Of a DNA stretch of 64,000 nucleotides, positions 43,386 through 52,529 are shown one piece after another. The number at the start of each line of letters is the position of its first letter. The stretch's first letter is position 1. The notes beneath the pieces were generated by a model. That model had not been told where the DNA came from and did not search any database. It worked only from the letters and a program-made list of their open reading frames with translations. The translations under genes were made by a program, and so were the position numbers. Origin of the DNA: Flagellimonas sp. CMM7 (GTDB taxonomy: Bacteria; Bacteroidota; Bacteroidia; Flavobacteriales; Flavobacteriaceae); NCBI RefSeq assembly GCF_021390195.1, contig NZ_CP090003.1, forward strand, positions 1,786,001 to 1,850,000, read 5' to 3'.

Positions 43386-43886
43386 CTAGTTCAATTTGAT
43401 ATCACCCAACATATCATCTACCAACTTCAGTTGCTTCTTCTTGTCGGACAATTCTCCTTTGATGATTTTTTCTGCAATGTCTACTGAAAGATTGGCTACT
43501 TGCGTTTTTATCTCTGCAACAGCCGCATTCTTTTCACTTTCAATGGTTGCTTGTGCTTGCTTCACCATTTTATCACCTTCTACCTGAGCTTGGTCTTTGG
43601 CATCGGCAACAATTTTATCTTTGATTTCACGAGCCTCCTTAAGCATCGCCTCTCTTTCAGCTCTTGCTTCTTTTAAAAGCTTCTCGCTATCTGCAGTAAC
43701 ATTCTGCATTTCTTTTTTGGCATCTTCAGCTGCATCAAGAGCATTCTTAATACCATCTTCACGGTCATTTATAGCTTTTAGGATAGGTTTCCATGCAAAC
43801 TTCCACATGAGGAACAACAATAGTCCAAACAACAGTGTTTGCCAAAAAAACAGTCCTAATGAAAACTCTTCTAATAACTTTGCCAT
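43386..43886 (-). CDS. atpF: ATP synthase F0 b subunit
   Basis: 166 aa. One N-terminal membrane helix (FFWQTLLFGLLLFLMWKFAW, about 13-32) is followed by a long charged coiled coil, the peripheral stalk architecture. It lies between atpE and atpH. Confidence 0.95.
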   Translation of the reverse strand: MAKLLEEFSLGLFFWQTLLFGLLLFLMWKFAWKPILKAINDREDGIKNALDAAEDAKKEMQNVTADSEKLLKEARAEREAMLKEAREIKDKIVADAKDQAQVEGDKMVKQAQATIESEKNAAVAEIKTQVANLSVDIAEKIIKGELSDKKKQLKLVDDMLGDIKLN

Positions 43887-43963
43887 AATTACTTTCTATT
43901 AGTATAACTTTTTAAACAAGGTTTGGCTGCAACCAACCGTTACAGCCATAACCCTAATTAGAT

Positions 43964-44158
43964 TTAGTTTACTGCGAATAAAGCAGCAAAACCAATTCCT
44001 TCAATCAACGCTGCTGCAATCAACATCGCTGTTTGGATTTTTCCGTAAGCTTCAGGCTGACGTGCTATAGCATCCATTGCAGAACCACCGATTCTACCGA
44101 TACCCATACCAACACCAATAACTACTAAACCTGCACCTACCATTACTGGAATTTCCAT
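43964..44158 (-). CDS. atpE: ATP synthase F0 c subunit
   Basis: 64 aa hairpin of two membrane helices with the polar loop RQPE (33-36) and the ion-binding E53 in ALIEGIGF. Gly follows the Glu and the usual Na-binding Ser/Thr is absent, suggesting proton coupling. A repeat separates it from atpB. Confidence 0.96.
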   Translation of the reverse strand: MEIPVMVGAGLVVIGVGMGIGRIGGSAMDAIARQPEAYGKIQTAMLIAAALIEGIGFAALFAVN

Positions 44159-44194
44159 ATCTATCTAGTTTAAAAATTAAAATTCAATTTTCAG

Positions 44195-44218
44195 CACTTC
44201 TCGACTACGCTCGAAGTG
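44195..44218. repeat. CGACTACGCTCG-type dispersed repeat between atpB and atpE
   Basis: CACTTC and GAAGTG flank TCGACTACGCTC. The core CGACT(A/G)CGCTCG also occurs near 40242 and, inverted and direct, at 51717-51775. Confidence 0.6.
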
Positions 44219-44235
44219 ACAATTTTGTTCATTTA

Positions 44236-45369
44236 TTAATGGGCAACTTCTGCCTCATGCTCATGCTCGTGTTCTTCAGAGGCAAATCCAAAATACAGAG
44301 CGGATAACATGGTGAAAATATATGCTTGTAGCAATGCTACCAATACTTCAATCAATGAAATGGCGAAGGCAAGTCCAAAAGACAATGGACTACCCAACCA
44401 ACTTTTAAAGATGAACATTAAACCAATCAAACTCATCAATACAATATGTCCTGCCTGCATGTTTGCATACAAACGAATCAACAATGAGAATGGCTTAATG
44501 ATCAATCCCAATAATTCAATAGGAACCAAAATAATGTACAATGGAATTTTACCATACCAAGGCAATGATTTTCCTAGAGGGTCAAATTGGTGCATCCAAT
44601 AATCCTTTGTTCCTGTTAAATTGGTAATTAAAAAGGTCATGATTGCCAAAGAAACTGTTATGGCGATATTACCTGTTACGTTAATCCCTAATGGAGTCAA
44701 TCCAAACATGTTCAAAAACCATATAAAGAAAAATATGGTCAACAAAAATGGCATGTATTTTCTATAACGCTTTTCTCCAATATTAGGTCTTGCGATATCA
44801 TCCCTTATATAAAGTACTATTGGTTCAAAGAAACGACCGGCACCTGTTGGTACGCCATTGTTCTTTGCATAAGATCTAGCCAAGCTCGTAAACAACCACA
44901 ACATCAACAATCCTGTAACGATAATCATCACAACATTCTTGGTGATTGAAAAATCCAATGGCTTTACGTTGGTTGCATGGTGCTCTTCATCATAATGAAT
45001 AGTACCCTCTGCATCTGTTTTATATATTTTACCATGGTAAAGCTTATAATGGTTGCCTTCTGCCTCAGCCAATGTCTCACCATGATGAAATTTTGAAGAG
45101 GAAAAAATCTTTAGTCCATTGTCCCATAAAATAACAGGCAATGGAAAGCCAACATATTTATGCTCGCCATTTTCTTTGGTATAAGAAAACAAAGAAAAAT
45201 CATGTGCATCCTGAAGGTGATGGGAGATATATTCCTTAATTTCTGTCTTAAGGTCCTTACCGTGTTCGCCGGCCTCTTTTTCCGTATCACTCGCAAAAGT
45301 GAACTGACCTAAAAATAGTGCAACTACAAGAAGAAATCTAGTCAAAGTGTTTTTTTGCATTTCGCTCAA
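44236..45369 (-). CDS. atpB: ATP synthase F0 a subunit
   Basis: 377 aa, longer than typical because of a signal-peptide-like N-terminus (TRFLLVVALFLGQFTFA) and an extra periplasmic domain of about 110 residues. The membrane core (FFFIWFLNMFGLTPLG; IKPFSLLIRLYANMQAGH with the essential Arg) is conventional. The C-terminal tail is His/Glu-rich. Bacteroidota a subunits commonly have the N-terminal extension. Confidence 0.95.
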   Translation of the reverse strand: MSEMQKNTLTRFLLVVALFLGQFTFASDTEKEAGEHGKDLKTEIKEYISHHLQDAHDFSLFSYTKENGEHKYVGFPLPVILWDNGLKIFSSSKFHHGETLAEAEGNHYKLYHGKIYKTDAEGTIHYDEEHHATNVKPLDFSITKNVVMIIVTGLLMLWLFTSLARSYAKNNGVPTGAGRFFEPIVLYIRDDIARPNIGEKRYRKYMPFLLTIFFFIWFLNMFGLTPLGINVTGNIAITVSLAIMTFLITNLTGTKDYWMHQFDPLGKSLPWYGKIPLYIILVPIELLGLIIKPFSLLIRLYANMQAGHIVLMSLIGLMFIFKSWLGSPLSFGLAFAISLIEVLVALLQAYIFTMLSALYFGFASEEHEHEHEAEVAH

Positions 45370-45464
45370 AATATCGGTCTCTCAAAATCGGTGCAAATGT
45401 AAGTCTTTCTTACAAAAAGAAAAAAGCTTTCAAACTTTTATTTTTGAGGATTTTGAGGGCTTAA

Positions 45465-45869
45465 TTATTTGCTGGATTCTTCTAAATTATTCAGCATTTT
45501 TGAAGTAAAAAAAGTCTCTAAAAAAAGACAAACCAAATATGGGACAAAAAAGGAGGCAAATTCTAAACCAGACATGTCTCCATCACTCTTGTATGTTGGA
45601 TAAAACAGCAGGAAGAAAAAGATAAATTTTAAGAAGCTTCCACCCATAAACAAAAACCCTATCTGGTTTTTCAGTTTTAACCGAAACCGATACAGCAATA
45701 AGAATATAATGGCAGCCAGAAGGGCGTTTACTAAATAAGAACGGACAATAAGATTATCGAAAACGGGTAGGTTCTTACTAGTAAGAATTAGTATATGTGC
45801 CCCAAAGGAAAGCAATACTAAAAATATTAGAAGAACAAAAAATTGTGTTGGTAAATTTAGTTTTGGCAT
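45465..45869 (-). CDS. Four-helix membrane protein in the atp operon (AtpI-like position, DUF6168-type)
   Basis: 134 aa from the ATG at 45869, which overlaps the atpZ stop by one base (coupled translation). Four hydrophobic segments (FVLLIFLVLLSFGAHILIL; AAIIFLLLYRF; FLKFIFFFLLFY; FVPYLVCLFLETFF) with short loops. The place between atpZ and atpB is that of atpI in other bacteria, so a role in F0 assembly is plausible. Confidence 0.7.
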   Translation of the reverse strand: MPKLNLPTQFFVLLIFLVLLSFGAHILILTSKNLPVFDNLIVRSYLVNALLAAIIFLLLYRFRLKLKNQIGFLFMGGSFLKFIFFFLLFYPTYKSDGDMSGLEFASFFVPYLVCLFLETFFTSKMLNNLEESSK

Positions 45870-46099
45870 CAATATTTAATACGTTTCAACTGCTGCAAAA
45901 CTACCCAAATTGAAATTGCCACTCCTAACAAAGTGGCAATAACTGTGAAAATATTTTTTTCGTTTTCATAGTGGACATCCAACCACTTTCCGCCTTTTAC
46001 GGCCAAAAAGATAATGGCGCCCATTTCAAAAGCAATGCCAGATAGCATTGCCGCATTCTTGAAATTGTTTTTCTTCTTAGGAGACTTTTGCTGGCTCAT
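45869..46099 (-). CDS. atpZ: AtpZ/AtpI family F0F1 assembly protein
   Basis: 76 aa from the ATG at 46099 (MSQQKSPKKKNNFKNAAMLS). A longer frame from 46216 is antisense-like and overlaps bactofilin. Two membrane helices (FEMGAIIFLAVKGGKWLDVH; TVIATLLGVAISIWVVLQQL) fit AtpZ. It overlaps the bactofilin 3' end by 23 bases and leads the ATP synthase genes. Confidence 0.8.
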   Translation of the reverse strand: MSQQKSPKKKNNFKNAAMLSGIAFEMGAIIFLAVKGGKWLDVHYENEKNIFTVIATLLGVAISIWVVLQQLKRIKY

Positions 46100-46511
46100 T
46101 GGTCTTTGTGGACTGCAATCTTTGCGCCGGTGCTGAAGCTGTTGTTGTAGCTCCTTTGCCCATGGTACAAGCAGCATTAAATGTTGCTCCTGGCTCAACG
46201 GCCAACTTGGAAACACTTACTGTTCCTTCTATAATGGCAGATGCTTTTAAAGAAAGTAGGTCGTTGACTAAAAGTTCGCCATTAAACTTTCCTTCAATAT
46301 CTGCATTTACACACTCTACTTTTCCGTTAATGTAGCCATCTTTACCAATAACTACTTTACCGGATGTTTTTACATTACCCTCCAATTTACCGTCAATTCT
46401 AAAATCGGCTTCGGATGTAATATTTCCTTTAATTTTTGTATTCTTCTCAATTCTATTGGGCTGTCCTCCAAATTCTGTCATAGGGCGAGGTTTTTTGTTG
46501 TCAGAAAACAT
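46077..46511 (-). CDS. Bactofilin (polymer-forming cytoskeletal protein)
   Basis: 144 aa. The central beta-helix shows the repeat pattern IKGNITSEADFRIDGKLEGN, VKTSGKVVIGKDGYINGKVE, IEGKFNGELLVNDLLSLKAS, flanked by disordered ends. Bactofilins form non-polar filaments used in morphogenesis and polarity. It lies 6 bp after sprE and overlaps atpZ. Confidence 0.92.
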   Translation of the reverse strand: MFSDNKKPRPMTEFGGQPNRIEKNTKIKGNITSEADFRIDGKLEGNVKTSGKVVIGKDGYINGKVECVNADIEGKFNGELLVNDLLSLKASAIIEGTVSVSKLAVEPGATFNAACTMGKGATTTASAPAQRLQSTKTNEPAKVS

Positions 46512-46517
46512 TGTGTT

Positions 46518-49073
46518 CTAGGGTTTTGGGGTTAAAATTTGTTCTTTGTAAGTCTCTAAATTTTTATGGACCTGTATGATTTTGTAATTGTCCGATAAAA
46601 CTACAAAATTCTCATCTTTGATACGGTAGTCCTTATTCTTTTTTATAAGCTCGGTATAGCCCAGTGCAAAATCTTTGGATTTAAAACCGTGCACCACTAC
46701 AAATTGGTCTTCTAAATTGTAGATGTCCTTGGATATTATATTCTTGTACTTTAAGTCCTTAATGACTTCTTCTAGTCTCTCTTTAAGTTTCAACGCTTTT
46801 TCATTGTCCTTTATTTTAAACTGGAAGACAACTTTCCAATTGCCTGCTCCTGTGGAGCCAATTTCTGGTGAAAATTCTTTAGCCTCCAGCTTTGGCAATT
46901 GATCCGCCACCATCTGCTCGGCCTTTTTTCCTTCAGGGTTGTTGGGATAGGTTAATGCCACATAGTTAAGCGCTTCTTTAAAGGATTCAAAACCTTGAAG
47001 GCGACCAATGGCATTGGCTTTCAACATTTCAAATTTGGGAACTATTGGATCACCGGTGAATCTGTTAATGTACTCTTGCGATTTTGTTATAACCTGAAGG
47101 AATTCTTGCTCCTGATAAAGTTTATACAATGATGCATATCTTGCATCTGGACTATCTGTATTTCCTTCAAGAATAGCTTGTGGGTTCAGAAGAATCTCCG
47201 CATAACGCGTATCTGGATGATTGGCAATAATATCCTGCTTCATATTTAAAGCCAAGGGGCTTCCCGTTTCTTCGTAAATTTTAAAGAGGTTGTACTTTGA
47301 AGGCAGAATCAATCTTTCTTCTGGACTGGAAACCAATACGCGCTCCAATTTGCCAGCCGCCAGAAAATTATCCTTAAACTTTTCCTTATAAATAAGACCC
47401 AATTGATAGTTTGCAAAATTTCTTTCGGTTTTCAAACTATCAATTACGGTAACATCAGTAGGAACTTGTTCCAAATAAAAGTCCAGTGAATATTTTTGTT
47501 CGTCGGTAACCTCAGCAGCAGGTTGGCCATTGGCTAAAATATCTTCTCCTGTAGCCTCGGAAGGCAATGCGCGGTTTTTGTTGCTCCATCTCCAATCATC
47601 TTCAAGTATGCGATCGCCCCAGCGTGTCTTAAAATCATTTTTACCATATCCTAAGCTGGTGATGTTGTAAAAATAAAATTTGCCCTTATTCTCCTTGCCT
47701 CCTTTGGTTTCTGAAAATGCGGCAAAACCTGCTGTTGTTCTTTTCAATTCTTTTTCTGCGGCCTCTTCTTCTTTCCGTTTTAACTCCTCAATATACTCTT
47801 CAAAATATGCTTTGCGTTCAGCTTCCGGCATATCATAAACAGTAATAACACTATCGGCATGCTGCACAATGTCCTCATATTTAATAACATCTTCAAGGTT
47901 GTCCAGCTTCTTTTTTATTCTGCGGTATTTTCTAGTGTTTTCAGTGAGGTTGGTCAACGTACTGTCATAATAGGCTCCGGCAACTTTATACTCATCTTGA
48001 TCAAAGTTATAATCCGCTAAACTTTGGTAGTTTAAAGCGTTTAACTTTCTTTCGCCTTGATTTGCTTTAAGTGATTTGTTATAGTATACAATCGCCAAAC
48101 TATCAGATTGGTTGGCCATATGAAACTGCGCTATCTCTCTATAAATTTTGTCTAAAAAAGGCCTGTTCTCCCTGTTCTCTTCTAAATCCGTCAAATACTC
48201 CAATAACTCTTCCCTATTGGTATCTGTGATTTCTGTATTCTGAATTTTCTTTAAATGGGAGTTGATCATATAGACCCTCGGCGATTTTCGATTAAGTGCA
48301 ATCACTTTGTCAAAAGCATAGTTTGCACTGTCCTTATGTCCCATTTGATTATACAGTTGGCCTATGATGAATAAGTACCGTCCTTTTTCCGAATTTTTTT
48401 TGGTGTACCCTTGTGCTATTTTTAGTTTTTGAATAGCAGTATCAGCGGCTTTTAGATTCATATAACATTGAGCCAATACAGCATTGGCATCCGCGTATTC
48501 TTGGTCTTTTAGGGTTTCAAACTTGAAGAGTCGTCTTAAATTCTTGATTGCCAACTCTGGATTGTCCAAACGCATATTGGTTTTCTCACGCCATATTGTG
48601 GCTTCATTCAACTTGTCGCTTTCTATATATTTTCTAAGAACATAGTTGAAGGACTCTAATGCAGGAATATATCGCTGGTCAAAATATCTTGCCTTACCCA
48701 ACAGCAAAAAAGCTTCATCAGTCTGGGGATTGCGTTCTTCATCCTTAATGTCCATACTGTGCTTTTGGATAGCCTTAGTGGCTTTTTCCTCTGCAATGAT
48801 AAAGTTGGGGTTGTTGTTTTCTGAATCCAGTTTAATTTCTTCAGTAACTTCTAAACGTTCTACTGGAAGGATCTCCCAATAATCATCCCTGTAACTGGAG
48901 TTCAATTCTTCGCGTCCTTGTTCAAAAGCAATATTACCGTTGTACAGTGTATTATACTTGGTGTTTAGCGCATGCCAATTACGGTTAATGAACTTATCCT
49001 TTTTGGTGGAGCAAGCGTTAAAAACCAGTCCCCCTAAAATGGTCGCTATTAAAAGTGTTTTCTGAAGCTTCAA
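46518..49073 (-). CDS. sprE: Gliding motility/type IX secretion lipoprotein SprE (PorW-like)
   Basis: 851 aa. A lipoprotein signal (LLIATILGGLVFNAC, Cys21) is followed by CSTKKDKFINRNWHALNTKY, characteristic of SprE/PorW, and many TPR-type repeats between about 80 and 400 and again near 640-730. SprE is needed for SprB secretion and gliding in F. johnsoniae. With gldH in the same window this supports a gliding, T9SS-bearing host. First gene of the unit leading into bactofilin and the atp genes. Confidence 0.85.
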   Translation of the reverse strand: MKLQKTLLIATILGGLVFNACSTKKDKFINRNWHALNTKYNTLYNGNIAFEQGREELNSSYRDDYWEILPVERLEVTEEIKLDSENNNPNFIIAEEKATKAIQKHSMDIKDEERNPQTDEAFLLLGKARYFDQRYIPALESFNYVLRKYIESDKLNEATIWREKTNMRLDNPELAIKNLRRLFKFETLKDQEYADANAVLAQCYMNLKAADTAIQKLKIAQGYTKKNSEKGRYLFIIGQLYNQMGHKDSANYAFDKVIALNRKSPRVYMINSHLKKIQNTEITDTNREELLEYLTDLEENRENRPFLDKIYREIAQFHMANQSDSLAIVYYNKSLKANQGERKLNALNYQSLADYNFDQDEYKVAGAYYDSTLTNLTENTRKYRRIKKKLDNLEDVIKYEDIVQHADSVITVYDMPEAERKAYFEEYIEELKRKEEEAAEKELKRTTAGFAAFSETKGGKENKGKFYFYNITSLGYGKNDFKTRWGDRILEDDWRWSNKNRALPSEATGEDILANGQPAAEVTDEQKYSLDFYLEQVPTDVTVIDSLKTERNFANYQLGLIYKEKFKDNFLAAGKLERVLVSSPEERLILPSKYNLFKIYEETGSPLALNMKQDIIANHPDTRYAEILLNPQAILEGNTDSPDARYASLYKLYQEQEFLQVITKSQEYINRFTGDPIVPKFEMLKANAIGRLQGFESFKEALNYVALTYPNNPEGKKAEQMVADQLPKLEAKEFSPEIGSTGAGNWKVVFQFKIKDNEKALKLKERLEEVIKDLKYKNIISKDIYNLEDQFVVVHGFKSKDFALGYTELIKKNKDYRIKDENFVVLSDNYKIIQVHKNLETYKEQILTPKP

Positions 49074-49187
49074 AATTATTGATAATCGTATCTAATCTTA
49101 ACTTAAAAACGGTCAGATTATTATAAGGCTCATCGGTAAAATGCAATATTTTTTTCTAGTAACGGAAACATTAGCAAAAACAATGTT

Positions 49188-50201
49188 CTACCAAGCAGTA
49201 GGTCTCTCAAAATTCACCCTACCTCTATTGTACTTTGTCTTATACGCTACCGGAGATAGTCCTGCGTATTTTTTGAACACCGTTCTAAACGCTTTTTGAT
49301 CTGCATAACCCACTTGGTACATGACTTCGTTTACATTTTGCTCCGTGGACTCCAGACTGCGTTTGGCAGCTTCTATTTTTACACGTTGAATATATTCCAA
49401 AGGAGTATTTTGGGTCGCTTTTTTAAATCTACGCACAAAATTACGGCTGCTGATAGCATACTTCTGCGCCAACTTTTCTACCGAAATCTTATCTTTTACA
49501 TTGCTCTCAATATATTTTTGCGCTTCCTTTATCGCAATATCATCATGGTCTTTTTGTCCCTGAAAAATAGCAAACTGGTTCTGATCTACCCGATCCATAT
49601 CAATTTCAAAAAACTTAGAAATGTAAATAGCCACTCCACGACCACAGTGTTTCTCCACTAAATGTAGCATTAGGTTTAAAAAGGAAAATGCTCCTCCGCT
49701 AGAGTAGATTCCATCTTCATCTGTCACAATTTTGTTGGAAACCATATTAACTTGTGGAAACATTTTTTTAAACATTTCCATAGCTGCCCAATGTGTTGCA
49801 CATTGTTTTCCATCCACCAGCCCCGTTTGTGCCAATACAAAAGCACCCATACACATGCTTGCAACCTCAGCATTATGTTTGTTACGTTGGTGCAAAATCC
49901 AAGGAACAAAAGCTTGGTTGCTCTCTAGGTCTTCAGCCAACTTATCTGGTCTTAGCGCGGGTATTAAAATTAAATCCGTTTTTTCAATATCATCAATTGT
50001 ACTATCACAATGAATACTGAACATACCGTTATATAATGAATAATCATGTTCAAGACCTACTAAATGAGTTTCAAAAAAATCATCGGTTCTTGCTCCCGTC
50101 TGTTTTAAAAACTGATTTACTGCCATTAATACCTTAAATGGACCAACAACATTGCTTAAAATGGCATTCCCCTTGGGCACCAAAATACTTACGTGTTTCA
50201 T
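49188..50201 (-). CDS. GlxA-type AraC-family regulator with DJ-1/PfpI domain
   Basis: 337 aa from the ATG at 50201 (MKHVSILVPKGNAILSNV). The DJ-1/PfpI-like domain (SMCMGAFVLAQTGLVDGKQC, with a Cys at the nucleophile elbow) is followed by an AraC helix-turn-helix pair (VEKLAQKYAISSRNFVRRFK; VNEVMYQVGYADQKAFRTVF). It is a cytoplasmic transcriptional activator. It lies divergent from 50313; target unknown. Confidence 0.88.
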   Translation of the reverse strand: MKHVSILVPKGNAILSNVVGPFKVLMAVNQFLKQTGARTDDFFETHLVGLEHDYSLYNGMFSIHCDSTIDDIEKTDLILIPALRPDKLAEDLESNQAFVPWILHQRNKHNAEVASMCMGAFVLAQTGLVDGKQCATHWAAMEMFKKMFPQVNMVSNKIVTDEDGIYSSGGAFSFLNLMLHLVEKHCGRGVAIYISKFFEIDMDRVDQNQFAIFQGQKDHDDIAIKEAQKYIESNVKDKISVEKLAQKYAISSRNFVRRFKKATQNTPLEYIQRVKIEAAKRSLESTEQNVNEVMYQVGYADQKAFRTVFKKYAGLSPVAYKTKYNRGRVNFERPTAW

Positions 50202-50312
50202 TGTCAACGTTTTTAGCACCATAAATGTAGTAGTAATACTTGGCACAATCAACCCTTAAAAGTGTCTTATTCGCCCTTATACCTGCTTGAACTCCTTTTG
50301 TAGCTTTGGAAT

Positions 50313-50630
50313 ATGGAGTTTGAAAAATTCAAGGAAATTCGTGAGCTATTCTGTTTGAAGCATCCTGAAGTAACCGAGGGAAAAATGATGAGTTCTCCCG
50401 CTATTCATTATAAGAACAAAGTGTTTGCATTCTTTTCAAAAAAGGATAAAATGGTATTCAAATTAGGAAAGGGCTATGCTTTGGAAAAGCACAATTTTGA
50501 GCTTTCCGAATTCAACCCATTTAAAACTAAAAAACCATTGGCAGGCTGGTATGAAGTTGATTTTGAACATCATGAAAAATGGAAGGAGCTTTCTAAAATA
50601 GCCCTAAATCAAATAAAAATTAGCGTATAA
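50313..50630 (+). CDS. MmcQ/YjbR-like small protein
   Basis: 105 aa. The pattern LKHPEVTEGKMMSSPAIHYK, VFAFFSKKDKMVFKLGK and PLAGWYEVDFEHHEKWKELS resembles the YjbR/MmcQ-type fold (small alpha/beta domains with an exposed basic surface). A DNA-binding role is suggested for relatives. The stop is directly followed by the start of the DUF2461 gene. Confidence 0.55.
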   Translation: MEFEKFKEIRELFCLKHPEVTEGKMMSSPAIHYKNKVFAFFSKKDKMVFKLGKGYALEKHNFELSEFNPFKTKKPLAGWYEVDFEHHEKWKELSKIALNQIKISV

Positions 50631-51290
50631 ATGATTACAAAAGCTCATACTAGTTTTTTTAAAGAACTTGCCAGAAACAATACCAAGGAGTGGTTTCATG
50701 CAAACAAAAAGCAATATGAAAATGAAGTGAAAACTCCTTTTTTGGATTTGCTGGATAGTTTGTTGCCCAACTTAACAGAATGGGATGGTCGTATACTTCC
50801 AGATGCTAAAAAGGCTATGTTCCGCATTAATAAGGATGTTCGTTTTTCAAAGGATAAAACACCCTATCATACCATTTTAAAAGCTGGTTTTTCACCAAAC
50901 GGAAAAAAATCCGTTTTGCCTGGTTACTATTTGGGTATTGATGCCGATAGTATTCATGTTGGAGGTGGACTTTTCATGCTAAGACCGCCAGAACTTGCTT
51001 TGATCAGAAACCATATTGCCAAAGATATTTTGGCTTTAACTAAAATCGTTGACAAACCATCGTTCATCCAAAATTTTGGGAGGCTTAAAGGAGAAAAGTC
51101 CAAACGATTGGATAAAACTTTGCTTCCCTTTGCAGAAAAAACAGACTTAATCTATAACAAACAATTCTATGCCATGGCAGAATTTCCATTGGAGCCTTTT
51201 TACAACTCTGATGAATTAAGCAGTGAAATCTTAAACCATTTTAAGGCCATTAAACCATTGAACACTTATTTAAGCCAGGCATTTGACTAA
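50631..51290 (+). CDS. DUF2461 family protein
   Basis: 219 aa. FFKELARNNTKEWFHANKKQ at the N-terminus and FRINKDVRFSKDKTPYHTIL in the middle are diagnostic of DUF2461 (TIGR02453-type). YYLGIDADSIHVGGGLFML and the C-terminal region complete it. Function unknown; translation is coupled to the upstream gene. Confidence 0.88.
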   Translation: MITKAHTSFFKELARNNTKEWFHANKKQYENEVKTPFLDLLDSLLPNLTEWDGRILPDAKKAMFRINKDVRFSKDKTPYHTILKAGFSPNGKKSVLPGYYLGIDADSIHVGGGLFMLRPPELALIRNHIAKDILALTKIVDKPSFIQNFGRLKGEKSKRLDKTLLPFAEKTDLIYNKQFYAMAEFPLEPFYNSDELSSEILNHFKAIKPLNTYLSQAFD

Positions 51291-51330
51291 TCATTGAGTT
51301 TATTTATTAATCATAAAAACAGAGACAAAA

Positions 51331-51699
51331 ATGACAACACAAGAAGTTGCGGACAAATTAGTGAGCCTTTGTAGAGAAGGCAAATACGATCAGGCTTATG
51401 GCCTTTACGCCCAAGATGCCGTTAGCGTTGAAATGCCCGGAGTGCCAAACGAAGTAACCGAAGGATTAGACAATATCTTAAAAGGTTTTGAACAGTGGGC
51501 CAATAACATTCAAGAAGCACATGGCGGAACTGTTGGAGATGCTATTGTTATGGGCAATCATTTTGTAGTACCCATGACCAGCGATGTTACTTTTAAACAG
51601 GGAGGTAGAGTGAATATGGAAGAGCTTTCCATGTATCAGGTAGAAAATGGGAAAATTAAGAAAGCACAATTCTTTTATGACCCTTCAGCCATGTTTTAG
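51331..51699 (+). CDS. SnoaL-like (NTF2-fold) protein
   Basis: 122 aa. The helix-then-sheet pattern (VADKLVSLCREGKYDQAYGL; then NGKIKKAQFFYDP) matches SnoaL-like polyketide cyclase/isomerase-fold proteins. Activity cannot be assigned. It follows the DUF2461 gene by 40 bp and ends at a dispersed inverted repeat. Confidence 0.75.
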   Translation: MTTQEVADKLVSLCREGKYDQAYGLYAQDAVSVEMPGVPNEVTEGLDNILKGFEQWANNIQEAHGGTVGDAIVMGNHFVVPMTSDVTFKQGGRVNMEELSMYQVENGKIKKAQFFYDPSAMF

Positions 51700-51710
51700 A
51701 TAAGAATATT

Positions 51711-51781
51711 GTCCGTTCGAGCGCAGTCGAGAATTTTTAAAAGTAGCTATTGCAAGATAGCTCGACTGCGCTCGACGCGAC
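51711..51781. repeat. Inverted repeat of the CGACTGCGCTCG family
   Basis: TCGAGCGCAGTCGAG (51717-51731) and CTCGACTGCGCTCGA (51761-51775) are perfect 15-bp reverse complements, with an AGCTAT / ATAGCT hairpin between. It lies between two convergent genes and could end transcription in both directions. Confidence 0.75.
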
Positions 51782-51797
51782 AATTAAATTTTGATAA

Positions 51798-52493
51798 TCA
51801 TCCTGCAAAAAAGGTTTCCAATTCTTTAAGCGTTTCCGCAGAAGTTTGAATGTCCTTTACAATTTCGCCTTTGTTCAATACAACTATACGCTCACACACC
51901 TCAGTAACGTGTTGCAGATCATGACTTGAAACCAAAACGGTTACTTCGTTTTTAGCGGCCAGTTCCTTAATGATACCCTTTAGACGTATCTGCGTAGTAG
52001 GATCCAAATTAGCAAAAGGTTCATCCAACACCACTACTTCTGGGTTGCCAATAAAAGAGGCAACTATCCCTGCTTTTTTTTGGTTTCCTTTGGATAGATC
52101 ACGTAGGTACTTTTTCTGACCTAAAATTTCGCCATGGAAAAAGTCTTCAAAGTTGGACAGTAATGCATCCACATCGGCTTTGTTCCTTCCCCTTAAATCT
52201 CCTATAAAATAAAAGTATTCCTCGGGGGTTAAATACCCAATAAGGAAGGTTTCATCAATAAATGAAGATGTAAATGGTTTCCATCCTTCGCTTTTATTCA
52301 CTTGAACATCGTTGTTTATAATATGACCAGAGGTTGGCTGAATCAAATCCAATAAAAGGCTAAAAAAAGTGGTCTTGCCTGCACCATTGTTCCCCACCAG
52401 ACCAAAGCTTTGGCCTTTAGGTATTTCCAAAGATTCAATATTCAAGACAGTTTGAGATCCGTATTTTTTGGAAAGGTTTTCCGTTACAATCAT
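51798..52493 (-). CDS. ABC transporter ATP-binding protein
   Basis: 231 aa. Walker A GLVGNNGAGKTTF, the signature SKGNQKKAGIVA and Walker B VVVLDEPFANLD are present, with the switch His in SSHDLQH. It powers the permease encoded 36 bp upstream on the same strand. Substrate unknown. Confidence 0.93.
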   Translation of the reverse strand: MIVTENLSKKYGSQTVLNIESLEIPKGQSFGLVGNNGAGKTTFFSLLLDLIQPTSGHIINNDVQVNKSEGWKPFTSSFIDETFLIGYLTPEEYFYFIGDLRGRNKADVDALLSNFEDFFHGEILGQKKYLRDLSKGNQKKAGIVASFIGNPEVVVLDEPFANLDPTTQIRLKGIIKELAAKNEVTVLVSSHDLQHVTEVCERIVVLNKGEIVKDIQTSAETLKELETFFAG

Positions 52494-52529
52494 CTATATA
52501 TTCTTTATTTTCACTTTCGTGAATTTTAT

